The notes under the pieces: generated by a model
Database searches by the model: none
What the model saw: the letters and a program-made list of their open reading frames with translations, nothing else
What the model was told of the DNA's origin: nothing
NCBI RefSeq assembly: GCF_001006325.2
Contig: NZ_LBIA02000001.1
Span: forward strand, 4,217,501 to 4,281,500
Direction of reading: 5' to 3'
Source of the DNA: Afipia massiliensis
Lineage (GTDB): Bacteria > Pseudomonadota > Alphaproteobacteria > Rhizobiales > Xanthobacteraceae
Length of the DNA stretch: 64,000 nt
Translations under genes and position numbers: made by a program
In this document: positions 26,352-35,873 of the stretch, in pieces
Position numbering within the stretch: position 1 is the first letter of the stretch
Layout: every line of letters begins with the position of its first letter

Positions 26352-26651
26352 ATGCGATTCCTGTTCACACTGACTGCCTGCGTATCTCTGATGGCTGCGG
26401 CCGAGACCCGCGCCGACAGCCGTGTTTTCATCATCGCCAACCAGCCGGACGGCTACGGCGTCGACGAGTGTCTGGCCAAGGGTGAAAAATGCGGAGCCCC
26501 TGCTGCGCGGGCCTACTGCCAATCGCGGGATTTCGCGCAGGCCACCGGTTACCGCCGCATCGATCCCGACGAGGTGACGGGCGCAATCCCGGCATCCACC
26601 GGCACAACCGGAAGTCATGGCGAGTTTGTCGCGATCACCTGCCATCGCTGA
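26352..26651 (+). CDS. Small secreted protein, unknown function
   Basis: A 99-residue protein with a Sec signal peptide (MRFLFTLTACVSLMAAAETRA, cleavage likely after ADS or RA). The mature part of about 75 residues contains four Cys (DECLAKGEKCG, YCQS, ITCH), able to make two disulfides in the periplasm. It contains a NQPDGYGVDECL stretch seen in small exported proteins of Bradyrhizobium relatives, but I cannot name a family. A 290-base upstream gap separates it from cysS, which is divergent. Confidence 0.65.
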   Translation: MRFLFTLTACVSLMAAAETRADSRVFIIANQPDGYGVDECLAKGEKCGAPAARAYCQSRDFAQATGYRRIDPDEVTGAIPASTGTTGSHGEFVAITCHR

Positions 26652-26798
26652 AGCAGGCCATCCCAGTTCCATGGGGCTTCTTTTCGTCACGATTCCCTGC
26701 CTTATCTTCGTCCCTGAATCGACGTGACCTTGCCGCCGGAAGCTAGTATGTGAGCGTCCGTCGACCGCGCCGCGGTCAGCCAGCCGGATCGGGACAGC

Positions 26799-27914
26799 TT
26801 GCCGAATTCTTCGTTTCTGCGATGGACTTTTGCCAGCGCTGCGCTTGTGAGCGCGGCGATGCTGACCCATGGCGCCACGGCACAGCAGGGATTTTCGCCG
26901 CCGCCGGGCCAGCCCGGGGCTGCCAACCCCATCTGCCAGCGGCTCGTAGGCCAGTTATCGGCAGTTGACGGTGGCGGTGGCGACAGCGCCAAGGCGGACC
27001 AGATACAGCGTTATGTAGAGGCCCAGAGCCGGCAACAGTCCGAGCTGGAGCGAGTACAGGATCAGGCCAAGCGGCAGGGCTGCGACAGTTCGGGGTTTTT
27101 CTCGCTGTTCAGCGGCCAGTCCGCGCAATGCGGGCCGATCAACACGCGTATTCAGCAGATGCGGTCCAACCTGGACCAGATCACCAACAATCTTGAACGA
27201 TTGCGCGGCGGCGGGTTCGGCGGTTCGGAGCGCGAGAACCAGCGCCGCTCTGTGCTGATGGCGCTCGCGCAGAACAATTGCGGTCCGCAATACGCAGCTC
27301 AGTTGCGCAACAGCGGTGGCGGCGGCTTCCTCGAGAACCTGTTCGGCGGCAATAACAATACCGGCGCGCCGATCGACAACGGGGCAGCCTCAGGCACCTA
27401 CCGAACAGTCTGTGCGCGAAGCTGCGATGGCTTTTATTTCCCGATCTCTTTCGCCACCGTGCCGGGCCGCTTTGCGGACGACGAACGCACCTGCAAGGCA
27501 CTCTGCCCCGCCGCGGACGCGACGCTCTACAGCTATCGCAATCCCGGCGAAGACATGAACCAGGCGGTGTCGGTCAACGGCCAGCCGTACGCTCAGTCCC
27601 CGAACGCATTCAAGTATCGCCAGGCGTTCGACAAGTCGTGCAGTTGCAAGGCCGTGGGCCAGACGTGGTCCGACGCGCTGAAGAACATCGACGACAAGGC
27701 CACTGCCGCCCAGCAGGGCGACATCATCGTGACCGATGAGAGCTCGAAGAAGATGTCGCAGCCAAAAGCTCCGGCACCGGCCCAGAAGAAAGCGGGCTCC
27801 GTCGCAACGCCGACGAACGCGCAACCGTTGCCGACTGGCGCACCGGCTGCACCCGCCGATTCCGGCGACAAGCCGATCCGCTCGGTCGGGCCGACGTTTA
27901 TCCCCGCACGCTAA
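26799..27914 (+). CDS. DUF2865 domain-containing exported protein
   Basis: Exported protein of 371 residues. The signal peptide is FLRWTFASAALVSAAMLTHG followed by ATAQQ. Residues about 65-150 form a predicted coiled region (SRQQSELERVQDQAKRQGC, then MRSNLDQITNNLERLRGG). A conserved domain follows with RTVCARSCDGFYFPISFATV and Cys-rich elements CKALCPA and SCSCKAVG, typical of DUF2865. The C terminus is Pro/Ala-rich. Eight or more Cys suggest disulfides in the periplasm. The start is a TTG at 26799 because it gives an intact signal peptide. Function unknown. Convergent with nadE seven bases away. Confidence 0.82.
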   Translation: MPNSSFLRWTFASAALVSAAMLTHGATAQQGFSPPPGQPGAANPICQRLVGQLSAVDGGGGDSAKADQIQRYVEAQSRQQSELERVQDQAKRQGCDSSGFFSLFSGQSAQCGPINTRIQQMRSNLDQITNNLERLRGGGFGGSERENQRRSVLMALAQNNCGPQYAAQLRNSGGGGFLENLFGGNNNTGAPIDNGAASGTYRTVCARSCDGFYFPISFATVPGRFADDERTCKALCPAADATLYSYRNPGEDMNQAVSVNGQPYAQSPNAFKYRQAFDKSCSCKAVGQTWSDALKNIDDKATAAQQGDIIVTDESSKKMSQPKAPAPAQKKAGSVATPTNAQPLPTGAPAAPADSGDKPIRSVGPTFIPAR

Positions 27915-27921
27915 GGCTGGC

Positions 27922-29673
27922 TCAGCCCTCGAAAGCTTCCGCCGAGCCGCGGCTGGATCGCGTCACCAGCGAATGATCAGGCGCGGACGGCTCCGTCCCG
28001 GTGTCCCGGAATTTATTGATGATCGGATAACGACGGTCGCGGCCAAAATTCTTGCGCGTCACCTTCACGCCGGGTGCTGCCTGACGGCGCTTGTATTCGG
28101 CGATATTCAACAGCCGGTCGATGCGCGTGACGGTCTCCCGATCGAACCCCTCCGCGATGATCGAGGCAAGCGGCTCCTCGCGTTCGACCAATCTCTCCAG
28201 AATGGCGTCCAGCACATCGTAAGGCGGCAGCGAATCCTGATCGGTCTGGTTCTCGCGCAATTCCGCCGTCGGCGGACGCGTGATAATATTCGGCGGAATG
28301 ACCTCGCCGGACGGACCAAAGGCGCCCTCGGGCTTCCATGAATTGCGCAACGTCGAAAGCCGAAACACTTCCGTCTTGTAGATATCCTTGATCGGATTGT
28401 AGCCGCCGTTCATGTCGCCATAGAGCGTAGCGTAGCCGACCGACATTTCCGACTTGTTGCCGGTGGTCACCAGCATCGAACCGAACTTGTTGGAAATCGC
28501 CATCAGCAGCACGCCGCGCGTGCGCGCCTGCAGGTTTTCCTCGGTGACATCACGTTCACGCCCCGCGAATGCCGGCTTCAGGATTTCCTCAAACCCTTGC
28601 ACCGCCGCCGCGATTGGCAGCACCTCGTACTTGATGCCGAGTTGTTTCGCGAGCTTTGCCGCGTCGTCCAGCGATTCCTGCGCCGTAAACCGAAACGGCA
28701 GCATCACGCCGCGCACCTTGTCCGCGCCGAGTGCGTCCACAGCAATGGCCGCGCACAAGGCGGAATCGATACCGCCGGACACACCGAGCAGCACACCTGG
28801 GAAACCGGTCTTGCCGACATAATCCCGCAAACCCAGCACACAGGCTGCATAGTCGCCCCTGTCGCCGTCTAGCACCGGCGTGACCGGCCCCTTGCAGCTC
28901 CAGCCGCCCTCACCCTTGGTCCAGCGTACCGTCGTGATGTCTTCCACGAACCCCGGCAACTGGAAGGCCAGCGAGCGATCCGCGTTCAGCGCGAAAGACG
29001 AACCGTCGAACACCAGTTCGTCCTGCCCGCCGATCTGGTTGAGATAGATCAGCGGCAGTCCGCTCTCAGCCACACGGGCAACAGAGACCGACAACCGCAT
29101 GTCGTTCTTCTCGCGCGTATAAGGCGAGCCATTCGGTACGATCAGGATTTCCGCGCCGGTCTCCGCAAGGCACTCGACGACGTTTTCGTAGTCTTCGGAC
29201 TCTTCCATCCATGTGTCTTCACAGATGGGCACACCGACCCGCACACCGCGGATCGTGACCGGGCCGGACACCGGCCCACGCGCAAACACCCGCTTCTCGT
29301 CGAAAACACCGTAATTCGGAAGGTTGACCTTGAACCGCAGCGCTGCGATCCGGCCGTCGTCGAGCAGCGCGCAGGCGTTATAGAGTTTGCCGTCCTCGAC
29401 CCATGGTGTGCCGATCAGTACCGCCGGTCCGCCATCGGAGGTTTCCCGCGCCAGCGCCTCAACCTCGGCGCGGCATGCTACCTGAAACGCCGGCTTGAGC
29501 ACCAAGTCTTCCGGCGGATAGCCCGCCATGAACAATTCAGGCAACACCAGCAGATCGGCGCGATCGGCTTTCGCCCGCGAGCGGGCTGCACGGGCCTTGG
29601 CAGCGTTGCCCGTGACGTCGCCGACGACGGGATTGAGCTGCGCGAGCGTGATCGTGAACTGGGATTTGGTCAT
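27922..29673 (-). CDS. nadE: Glutamine-dependent NAD+ synthetase
   Basis: Two-domain enzyme of 583 residues forming NAD+ from deamido-NAD+, ATP and glutamine. The N-terminal nitrilase-type glutaminase has Glu in LPELFMAGYP, Lys in FDEKRVFARG and Cys in VGVPICEDTW. The C-terminal synthetase has the P-loop GVSGGIDSALCAAIA (about residues 300-314) and the KSEMSVGYATLYGD block. It makes its own ammonia through the fused glutaminase. It lies downstream of dgkA on the same strand. Confidence 0.96.
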   Translation of the reverse strand: MTKSQFTITLAQLNPVVGDVTGNAAKARAARSRAKADRADLLVLPELFMAGYPPEDLVLKPAFQVACRAEVEALARETSDGGPAVLIGTPWVEDGKLYNACALLDDGRIAALRFKVNLPNYGVFDEKRVFARGPVSGPVTIRGVRVGVPICEDTWMEESEDYENVVECLAETGAEILIVPNGSPYTREKNDMRLSVSVARVAESGLPLIYLNQIGGQDELVFDGSSFALNADRSLAFQLPGFVEDITTVRWTKGEGGWSCKGPVTPVLDGDRGDYAACVLGLRDYVGKTGFPGVLLGVSGGIDSALCAAIAVDALGADKVRGVMLPFRFTAQESLDDAAKLAKQLGIKYEVLPIAAAVQGFEEILKPAFAGRERDVTEENLQARTRGVLLMAISNKFGSMLVTTGNKSEMSVGYATLYGDMNGGYNPIKDIYKTEVFRLSTLRNSWKPEGAFGPSGEVIPPNIITRPPTAELRENQTDQDSLPPYDVLDAILERLVEREEPLASIIAEGFDRETVTRIDRLLNIAEYKRRQAAPGVKVTRKNFGRDRRYPIINKFRDTGTEPSAPDHSLVTRSSRGSAEAFEG

Positions 29674-29728
29674 GATCGCTTTTAGCCCGCCGACTGCAGC
29701 ATCCGCAATTGCTCAATATGAGCACAAT

Positions 29729-30097
29729 TCAGATGAGACCTATGCGTTCGGCGATCGCAAACAGCCAGAAAATGCCCGCGATCAGTAGCATCACGGCGAC
29801 TGCCGCTGATCCCATGTCCTTGACGCGGCCGATCTGGGGATCGTGGTCGGTCGTGAGACGGTCGGCGAGCTTTTCGATGGCGGTGTTCAGGAGTTCGACC
29901 ACCATCAGCAGTAGCACGACCATCACAAGTTCAAGACGTCGCGCCGGCGTGACGCCAATCAGCCATGCCAGCGGGATCGCCAGCAGGAGCGCAATCAACT
30001 CTTCGCGGAAGGCCTGTTCGGAACGGAAGGCAAATGCCAATCCGTTCCGGCTGTTGATCGTGGCGCGGCACATCCGCGACAGCACCACTCGCACCAT
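29729..30097 (-). CDS. dgkA: Diacylglycerol kinase (prokaryotic, DgkA)
   Basis: Small three-helix inner-membrane kinase of 122 residues phosphorylating diacylglycerol to phosphatidate. The family stretch VVELLNTAIEKLADR with its catalytic Glu and the KDMGSAAVAVML block are clear. N-terminal GLAFAFRSEQAFREEL is also typical. The start overlaps the DAHP synthase stop by one base (TGATG), so the two are translationally coupled although unrelated in pathway. Confidence 0.94.
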   Translation of the reverse strand: MVRVVLSRMCRATINSRNGLAFAFRSEQAFREELIALLLAIPLAWLIGVTPARRLELVMVVLLLMVVELLNTAIEKLADRLTTDHDPQIGRVKDMGSAAVAVMLLIAGIFWLFAIAERIGLI

Positions 30098-31485
30098 CAG
30101 AACCCCGCGACGGCCGGCATCGGCTTCACCTTACCCGCGCGCTCCTGCTTGAGAAGCTCGGCGATCAGGAAAGCCATGTCGATCGATTGCTCGGCGTTCA
30201 GGCGCGGATCGCAGACCGTGTGATAGCGGTCGTTGAGGTCCTCATCAGTAATCGCGCGCGCGCCGCCGATGCATTCGGTGACGTCCTGCCCAGTCATTTC
30301 CAGATGGACGCCGCCGGCATGGGTGCCTTCCGCGGCATGGATCGTGAAGAACGACTTCACCTCTGACAGCACACGATCGAACGGCCGGGTCTTGTAGCCG
30401 GACGTGGACGTGATGGTGTTGCCGTGCATCGGATCGCACGACCAGACCACGACGCGGCCTTCCCGCTGCACAGCGCGGATCAACTGCGGCAGGTGAGCAT
30501 CAACCTTGTCCGAACCGAAACGATTGATCAGCGTCAGCCGGCCCGGCTCGTTGTCGGGGTTGAGGACGTCGATCAGCTTGATCAGTTCATCCGGCTTCAG
30601 CGACGGGCCGCACTTCAGGCCGATCGGGTTCTTGATGCCCCGGAAGTATTCGATGTGGCCATGATCGAGCTGGCGGGTGCGGTCACCGATCCAGATCATG
30701 TGACCCGTGGTCGCGTACCAGTCGCCCGTCGTGGAATCGACGCGCGTGAACGCCTGCTCGTAGCCGAGCAGCAGCGCCTCGTGGCTGGTGTAGAAGTCGG
30801 TCGCGCGCAGTTCCGGATGGCTCTCGAGATCGAGGCCGCAGGCGCGCATGAAATTCAGCGCCTCGGAAATGCGGTCGGCCAGTTCCTTGTAACGACGAGA
30901 CTGCGGCGAATCCTTCACGAAGCCGAGCATCCACTGATGCACGCTGCCCAAGTTGGCGAAGCCGCCGGTTGCGAACGCGCGCAGCAGGTTCAGCGTTGCC
31001 GCCGACTGCCGGTACGCCATTAGCTGGCGTTGCGGATCTGGAATGCGCGCCTCTTTCGTGAAAGCCATGTCGTTGACGATGTCACCGCGATAGCTGGGCA
31101 ACTCGACATCGCCCTGCTTTTCCATCGGTGAAGAGCGCGGCTTGGCGAACTGTCCGGCGATGCGGCCGACCTTCACCACCGGCAGCGCGCCGGCATAGGT
31201 CAGGACCACCGCCATCTGCAGCAGCACCCGGAAGAAATCGCGGATGTTGTTCGCGCCGTGTTCGGCAAAGCTCTCGGCGCAGTCGCCGCCCTGCAGCAGG
31301 AAGGCTTCGCCGGCCGCGACGCGGGCCAGCGATTTCTTCAGGTTGCGCGCTTCACCTGCAAAAACCAGCGGTGGAAACGTTGCAAGCTGCGCCTCGACAT
31401 CGGCCAACGCTTTCGCATCGGGATAATCCGGCACTTGCATAACTGGCTTCTTGCGCCAGCTGTCGGGCGTCCACCGCTCGGACAT
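30097..31485 (-). CDS. 3-deoxy-7-phosphoheptulonate synthase, class II
   Basis: First enzyme of the shikimate pathway (phosphoenolpyruvate plus erythrose 4-phosphate to DAHP), 462 residues. The sequence is of the plant/Mycobacterium class II type, not Aro[21 protein letters not shown] at the N terminus, the metal-ligand Cys in [22 protein letters not shown], and the C-terminal [15 protein letters not shown] with His and Glu ligands. Many alphaproteobacteria use only this class. dgkA follows with an overlap. Confidence 0.95.
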   Translation of the reverse strand: MSERWTPDSWRKKPVMQVPDYPDAKALADVEAQLATFPPLVFAGEARNLKKSLARVAAGEAFLLQGGDCAESFAEHGANNIRDFFRVLLQMAVVLTYAGALPVVKVGRIAGQFAKPRSSPMEKQGDVELPSYRGDIVNDMAFTKEARIPDPQRQLMAYRQSAATLNLLRAFATGGFANLGSVHQWMLGFVKDSPQSRRYKELADRISEALNFMRACGLDLESHPELRATDFYTSHEALLLGYEQAFTRVDSTTGDWYATTGHMIWIGDRTRQLDHGHIEYFRGIKNPIGLKCGPSLKPDELIKLIDVLNPDNEPGRLTLINRFGSDKVDAHLPQLIRAVQREGRVVVWSCDPMHGNTITSTSGYKTRPFDRVLSEVKSFFTIHAAEGTHAGGVHLEMTGQDVTECIGGARAITDEDLNDRYHTVCDPRLNAEQSIDMAFLIAELLKQERAGKVKPMPAVAGF

Positions 31486-31679
31486 GACTGAAACTCCTCA
31501 GGAAACGACAATCGCGTGATAGCGCCGGGTTATACACAGGTGGTCCCGGTCTTGCCAGTTGCAAATCGGCATGACGGATCAGGGACTTGCCGGCTCAGAC
31601 AAGGCTGCCTTGGCGGGTACTGTACCGGTTTTGGCTGAATTTCCGGGCCGGCCGTTTGGTTCAGCCAGACCCGGGCCAG

Positions 31680-33065
31680 CTATTCCGCGGCCTGGCGGAC
31701 GTGGCGTGCGCTTGGGGTGCGCAAGGTCACGAGTTCTTCAGCCGCGGTCGGATGGACCGCGATGGTGGCGTCGAAGTCAGCTTTGGTCGCCTTCATTTTC
31801 ACGGCGATGCCGACAATCTGAATCAGTTCGCCCGCCTCCGGCCCCACGATATGGCAGCCGAGGATGCGGTCGGTCGAGGCATCGACGATCAGCTTCATCA
31901 TGATCCGGGATTCGCTTCCCGACAGTGTCGATTTCAGCGAACGGAAATCGGTCTTGTAGATATCGACGTGGGTATATTGCGCCCGCGCCTCAGCTTCGTT
32001 GAGCCCCACTGTGCCCACCTCAGGCTGCGTAAAGACTGCGGTTGGAATGTCCGCATGGTCGACGCGGGTTGGTCGTTTGCCGAACACCGTGTCAGCGAAC
32101 GCGTGCCCTTCGCGGATCGCGACGGGCGTCAGGTTGAGCCGATGCGTAACATCGCCCACCGCATAGATGTGCGGGACATTGGTCTGCGAAAATCCGTCAA
32201 CCGCGATCCCGCCATTGACCGGGTTCAGCGCAACGCCAGCCTTCTCCAGCCCAAGTCCCTTGATATTCGGGTGTCTCCCGACTGCAAACATCACCTGATC
32301 GGCGGCAACACTCGATCCGCTCGACAGATGCGCCGTGAAAGCTTCACCGTGCTTGTCGACTTTGGTGACGACGCAGCCGGTCAGCACTGTGATGCCGGAT
32401 TTTTCCATTTCGTTGCGCACATGCTTTCGCACGTCGTCATCGAAACCGCGCAGGATGTTCTCGCCGCGATAGATCACGGTCACATCCGCACCAAGACCGG
32501 CGAAGATGCAGGCGAATTCCAGCGCGATGTAACCCCCGCCCTGAATCACGATCCGCTTCGGAAACGTCGTAAGGTGAAACACCTCGTTGGAGGAGATCAC
32601 ATGCTCGATGCCTGGAATGGCTTCGCCATGGTTCGGCGCGCCGCCCGTGGCAATGAGGATATATTTTGCCCTAACGGTTTCGCCTGTCGAAAGGCGCAGC
32701 GTGTGTGCGTCCTCGAACGTCGCGCGCGCTTTTAGAATTTTGGCGCCGGCCTTTTCGACATTGAACGTATAGGCCGCCTCGAGCCGGGCAATTTCCCGAT
32801 CCTTGTTGGCGATCAGGGTCGGCCAGTCGAAGGTTGCGGGCGGGATGGTCCAGCCGAAGCCCGCAGCGTCATCCAGTTCGTGGCGAACATGGGATGCGTA
32901 GACCATCAGCTTCTTGGGCACGCAGCCGCGAATCACGCAGGTGCCGCCCATGCGGTATTCCTCGGCGACCAAAACGCTTGCACCGTAGCCGGCGGCAATC
33001 CGGGCAGCGCGTACGCCGCCCGAGCCACCGCCGATCACGAACAGATCAACGTCGAAGTCCGCCAT
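31680..33065 (-). CDS. gor: Glutathione-disulfide reductase
   Basis: FAD-dependent disulfide reductase of 461 residues regenerating glutathione with NADPH. The redox pair is Cys43-x4-Cys48 in GGTCVIRGCVPKK. FAD binding is shown by FVIGGGSGGVRAA, and the NADPH site by IQGGGYIALEFA with downstream Arg in YRGENILRGF. The C-terminal dimer domain has the catalytic His in AVHPTAAEELV. The TCVIRGC variant is typical of alphaproteobacterial Gor. A DUF2059 gene and rpiA lie upstream on the same strand, close enough to be one operon. Confidence 0.94.
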   Translation of the reverse strand: MADFDVDLFVIGGGSGGVRAARIAAGYGASVLVAEEYRMGGTCVIRGCVPKKLMVYASHVRHELDDAAGFGWTIPPATFDWPTLIANKDREIARLEAAYTFNVEKAGAKILKARATFEDAHTLRLSTGETVRAKYILIATGGAPNHGEAIPGIEHVISSNEVFHLTTFPKRIVIQGGGYIALEFACIFAGLGADVTVIYRGENILRGFDDDVRKHVRNEMEKSGITVLTGCVVTKVDKHGEAFTAHLSSGSSVAADQVMFAVGRHPNIKGLGLEKAGVALNPVNGGIAVDGFSQTNVPHIYAVGDVTHRLNLTPVAIREGHAFADTVFGKRPTRVDHADIPTAVFTQPEVGTVGLNEAEARAQYTHVDIYKTDFRSLKSTLSGSESRIMMKLIVDASTDRILGCHIVGPEAGELIQIVGIAVKMKATKADFDATIAVHPTAAEELVTLRTPSARHVRQAAE

Positions 33066-33082
33066 AGGAATTCCGATCGTGC

Positions 33083-33589
33083 TTAAATTTCCTTGCCGCG
33101 CTTCTTCATTTCAGCACGAAACTTGCCGTTGATTTCTTCGCCGAATTTCTGCGCCCACTGATCCATATATTGGCGCGCTGTGTTGAATGCCACCGGCTCC
33201 TGCGCGATCACCTTGACGCCGAGCGGCGACTTGTAGAACGCGGCCAGCTCCTTCAGCTCCTGCTCGGTGAAGGCGGTGGCGTAAATCCGCGCCATTTCCT
33301 CGCCGATTTCCTTTTCGCGGCCCGCGAGGTCCTTCGCGACCTGGACAGCGACTTCGTTGAGGTCCTTCTGGTAGTTCAGGTTCGACTGCAACAGCACATC
33401 CTTGGTCCGCTGCACGAGACCCGGGACCGCGCCCTGATAGATCATGCTGACATTCTTGGACGTCAGGATGTCCTTGGCATAGCCGAGGGCAGCGGCGGAT
33501 GGCGGCTTCGAAGCCTGCGCCATCGCGCTACCCACCATCAGGACAAGCGCCGCGCCGGCCGCGAGCAACACGTTCGAAAACTTCTTCAT
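33083..33589 (-). CDS. DUF2059 domain-containing exported protein
   Basis: A 168-residue exported protein. The signal peptide MKKFSNVLLAAGAALVLMVG ends SAMAQA. The mature region is helical, with the DUF2059 core YATAFTEQELKELAAFYKSPLG followed by VIAQEPVAFNTARQYMDQW. Function is unknown for the family. ATG 33589 fits the signal peptide and has GGAG upstream; an in-frame start at 33604 is less likely. It lies 11 bases after rpiA and 17 bases before gor. Confidence 0.88.
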   Translation of the reverse strand: MKKFSNVLLAAGAALVLMVGSAMAQASKPPSAAALGYAKDILTSKNVSMIYQGAVPGLVQRTKDVLLQSNLNYQKDLNEVAVQVAKDLAGREKEIGEEMARIYATAFTEQELKELAAFYKSPLGVKVIAQEPVAFNTARQYMDQWAQKFGEEINGKFRAEMKKRGKEI

Positions 33590-33600
33590 TTCAATTCTCC

Positions 33601-34311
33601 TCAATTGCGGCGCGAGGGCCGTTCAACAACGCGAATACCCTCGGGGCCAGCGAGCACAGCCGTCCGCGCGAGTCCGATAAACAAACCGTGTTCGACCACG
33701 CCCGGAATCGAATTCAGTGACACTGCCAATCTGGCGGAATCCGGTATTTGCCCAAGGCGGGCATCGATAATCCAGTGGCCGCCATCGGTGACGAAAGCAT
33801 GGCCGTCTTTGGCCTTACGAATATCCATTTGGCCGGAAACGTTATTTTCCGCAAAGGCCGCCTCGATGGCCCGGCGCGTCGCGCCGAGGCCGAACGGAAC
33901 GACTTCGATCGGCAGCGGAAAGCGCCCTAGGGTTTTGACCCACTTGGACTCGTCTGCGATCACAATCATCCGGTCAGAGGCCGCCGCGACGATCTTCTCG
34001 CGCAGCAGGGCCCCGCCTCCGCCCTTGATGAGTTCAAGATTGGGATCAATTTCGTCGGCGCCATCCACGGTGAGATCGAGTCGGTCGACCTCCTCCAGCG
34101 TGGTCAGTGGTACTCCGCAGCGCTCGGCGTCGGCTCGTGTCGCTTCCGAGGTCGGAACGCCAATAACCTTTAGGCCCGCCTGCACACGTTCGCCGAGCAG
34201 TTCGACGAAGTGCTTGGCGGTGGAACCGGTGCCGAGCCCAAGCTTCATGCCGTCCCGCACCTGCTCAACCGCACGTGCTGCAGCCTGTCTTTTCAGATCG
34301 TCCATCGACAT
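33601..34311 (-). CDS. rpiA: Ribose-5-phosphate isomerase A
   Basis: Interconverts ribose 5-phosphate and ribulose 5-phosphate in the pentose phosphate pathway; 236 residues. Family motifs are [17 protein letters not shown] at the N terminus, [20 protein letters not shown], and a catalytic Glu/Lys region [12 protein letters not shown] 34311 ([11 protein letters not shown]) has GAGGGC six bases upstream; neighbouring ATGs at 34314 and 34305 are possible. It is divergent from gph, with 164 bases between. Confidence 0.95.
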   Translation of the reverse strand: MSMDDLKRQAAARAVEQVRDGMKLGLGTGSTAKHFVELLGERVQAGLKVIGVPTSEATRADAERCGVPLTTLEEVDRLDLTVDGADEIDPNLELIKGGGGALLREKIVAAASDRMIVIADESKWVKTLGRFPLPIEVVPFGLGATRRAIEAAFAENNVSGQMDIRKAKDGHAFVTDGGHWIIDARLGQIPDSARLAVSLNSIPGVVEHGLFIGLARTAVLAGPEGIRVVERPSRRN

Positions 34312-34475
34312 CATCGCCCTCGACGTTCCGTTCCCATGGAACGCGAGGCATATAGCGCGGTTTCCGCAGCGGTGGATACGGCCTTGCGGCGGAAAAAGCC
34401 GCCGAAAGGGGCCGGCATAAGACCAATTCCACTGCAGGTCTTGCATGATCGCGCCCCGCCCGTTAGCGATCCGCC

Positions 34476-35162
34476 ATGGCCATTCCACCCCTTATCGTCT
34501 TCGATCTCGACGGCACCCTCGTCGATACCGCGCCCGACCTGGTTGGGGCGCTGAACTTCGTGCTTCAACGCGAGGGCCTGCCACTCGTGCCGGTTGCATC
34601 AGCGCGCGCTATGATCGGAGCCGGCGCACGCAAGCTGATCGAGCGCGGTCTGGAACTGGAAGGCCGGGTCATGAGCGTCGCGGATGTTGACCGGCTGACC
34701 GCCGATTTCATCGCATACTACAAAGACCACATCGCCGACGCGTCGCGCCCGTTCGACGGTCTCCATGCGGCCCTCGACAAGCTCGAAGCACAGGGATTCA
34801 GGTTCGCCGTCTGCACCAACAAGCTCGAGGGCCTCTCGAGACTTCTGCTCGACAAGCTGGATATGACCGGGCGATTTGCGACGATCTGCGGGGCCGACAC
34901 CTTCGGGGTGGCCAAGCCCGATCCTACCATCCTGCGTCAAACCATCGTGCAAGCAGGCGGGGAAGTTTCGCGATCAATCATGGTCGGCGACTCCGGGCCG
35001 GATGTCGGGGTCGCGCGGCGGGCCGGCATTCCGGTGATCGGAGTTGAATTCGGCTACACGGAAATTCCGATTGCCGACCTGAAGCCTGACACTGTCATTG
35101 GTCACATGCGGGAACTGCCAAGCGCTGTTACAAACCTTCTGGAACAAGCCGTAACGCGTTGA
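34476..35162 (+). CDS. gph: Phosphoglycolate phosphatase (HAD superfamily)
   Basis: HAD-type phosphatase of 228 residues removing phosphate from 2-phosphoglycolate. Motif I is [14 protein letters not shown] with nucleophile Asp, the alpha-helical cap follows, motif II is the Thr in VCTNK, and motif III/IV are KPDP and [16 protein letters not shown]. The length and cap type fit Gph. It is divergent from rpiA, an arrangement common in Bradyrhizobium relatives. AT-rich sequence follows the stop (35163-35180). Confidence 0.9.
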   Translation: MAIPPLIVFDLDGTLVDTAPDLVGALNFVLQREGLPLVPVASARAMIGAGARKLIERGLELEGRVMSVADVDRLTADFIAYYKDHIADASRPFDGLHAALDKLEAQGFRFAVCTNKLEGLSRLLLDKLDMTGRFATICGADTFGVAKPDPTILRQTIVQAGGEVSRSIMVGDSGPDVGVARRAGIPVIGVEFGYTEIPIADLKPDTVIGHMRELPSAVTNLLEQAVTR

Positions 35163-35313
35163 TATTTAATATATTTATACCATCTTGGATTTCAGGCCCG
35201 ACATTAACCCTCTCTTAACGAATCCGATGCGAACCGTTGCGCGCGCGGAACGACACTTCTAAGGTCCGCGCGGGGACTATGCGGCTACAACCGCATCACA
35301 TGACGGATGCACC

Positions 35314-35763
35314 ATGCGTATCATTGTTGTTGTCGCGGCGGGTCTTGGCCTCGCGGGCTGCTCATCGTTCTCCATGCCCGACATGTTCAAGTCGACGCCG
35401 CCGAGCGCGACGATTCAGCTTGAATCGCTGCCCGCAGGCGCTGAGGCGCGCGCCTCCAGCGGCGAGACATGCAAAACCCCCTGCTCGCTCTCGGTCGTTG
35501 CGGCTGAGAATTTCTCTGTGACGTTCTCGCTGCCGAAGTATCAGCCGGAAACAGTCCCGGTTCAGATCATCCGCGACCCAAGTGGCCCCGGCGTCGTCGT
35601 CGATCCGAATCCGGTCTATGCTGAGCTACAACCAGCCCTTCCTACCAAGAAAGGCCGGGCAGCCCCTAAAGCCGCGCCAAAAGCCAAAAAGCCACCCGCA
35701 CCGGCAGCCGCTGAGCCAGCCGAGGAACCGAACTCCCCCTTCCCGCCGCCACCGCGTCGCTGA
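35314..35763 (+). CDS. Lipoprotein with PEGA-like domain
   Basis: A 149-residue lipoprotein. Signal peptide MRIIVVVAAGLGLAGC ends with a lipobox (GLAGC), so Cys16 should be lipidated. A short PEGA-like beta domain (TIQLESLPAGAEARASS..., then CKTPCSLSV and FSLPKYQPETVPVQ) occupies residues about 33-95, and a Pro/Ala/Lys-rich tail of about 45 residues follows. PEGA domains are often surface-exposed. It is a stand-alone gene with an AT-rich upstream region. Confidence 0.78.
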   Translation: MRIIVVVAAGLGLAGCSSFSMPDMFKSTPPSATIQLESLPAGAEARASSGETCKTPCSLSVVAAENFSVTFSLPKYQPETVPVQIIRDPSGPGVVVDPNPVYAELQPALPTKKGRAAPKAAPKAKKPPAPAAAEPAEEPNSPFPPPPRR

Positions 35764-35823
35764 CGGTTTCCTGCGGACAGATTCATTGTGTCCGCAGCCG
35801 ATCGTCCCTAGATTGTGACTGGC

Positions 35824-35849
35824 ATGCCAAGCCCACAACGGCTTGGCAT
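35824..35849. terminator. Perfect 10-bp hairpin between the lipoprotein gene and moaA
   Basis: ATGCCAAGCC-CACAAC-GGCTTGGCAT, a ten-pair perfect stem, starts 61 bases after the lipoprotein stop and ends 24 bases before the moaA ATG. It lacks a strong T-run, so intrinsic termination is not certain. It could also hold back moaA translation. It is too small to be the known Moco RNA motif. Confidence 0.45.
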
Positions 35850-35873
35850 CTTGCGACAATCAAGGCGCGCTGA

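Noticed and set aside
29700-29728. Terminator between nadE and dgkA (TGCTC-AATA-TGAGCA)
   Set aside because: The stem is short with a bulge and has no T-run in the minus direction, and the two genes probably share a transcript.
35824-35849. Molybdenum cofactor riboswitch (Moco RNA) upstream of moaA
   Set aside because: Only one short hairpin is present; the known motif is a larger multi-stem structure and the gap to the previous gene is too small to hold it.
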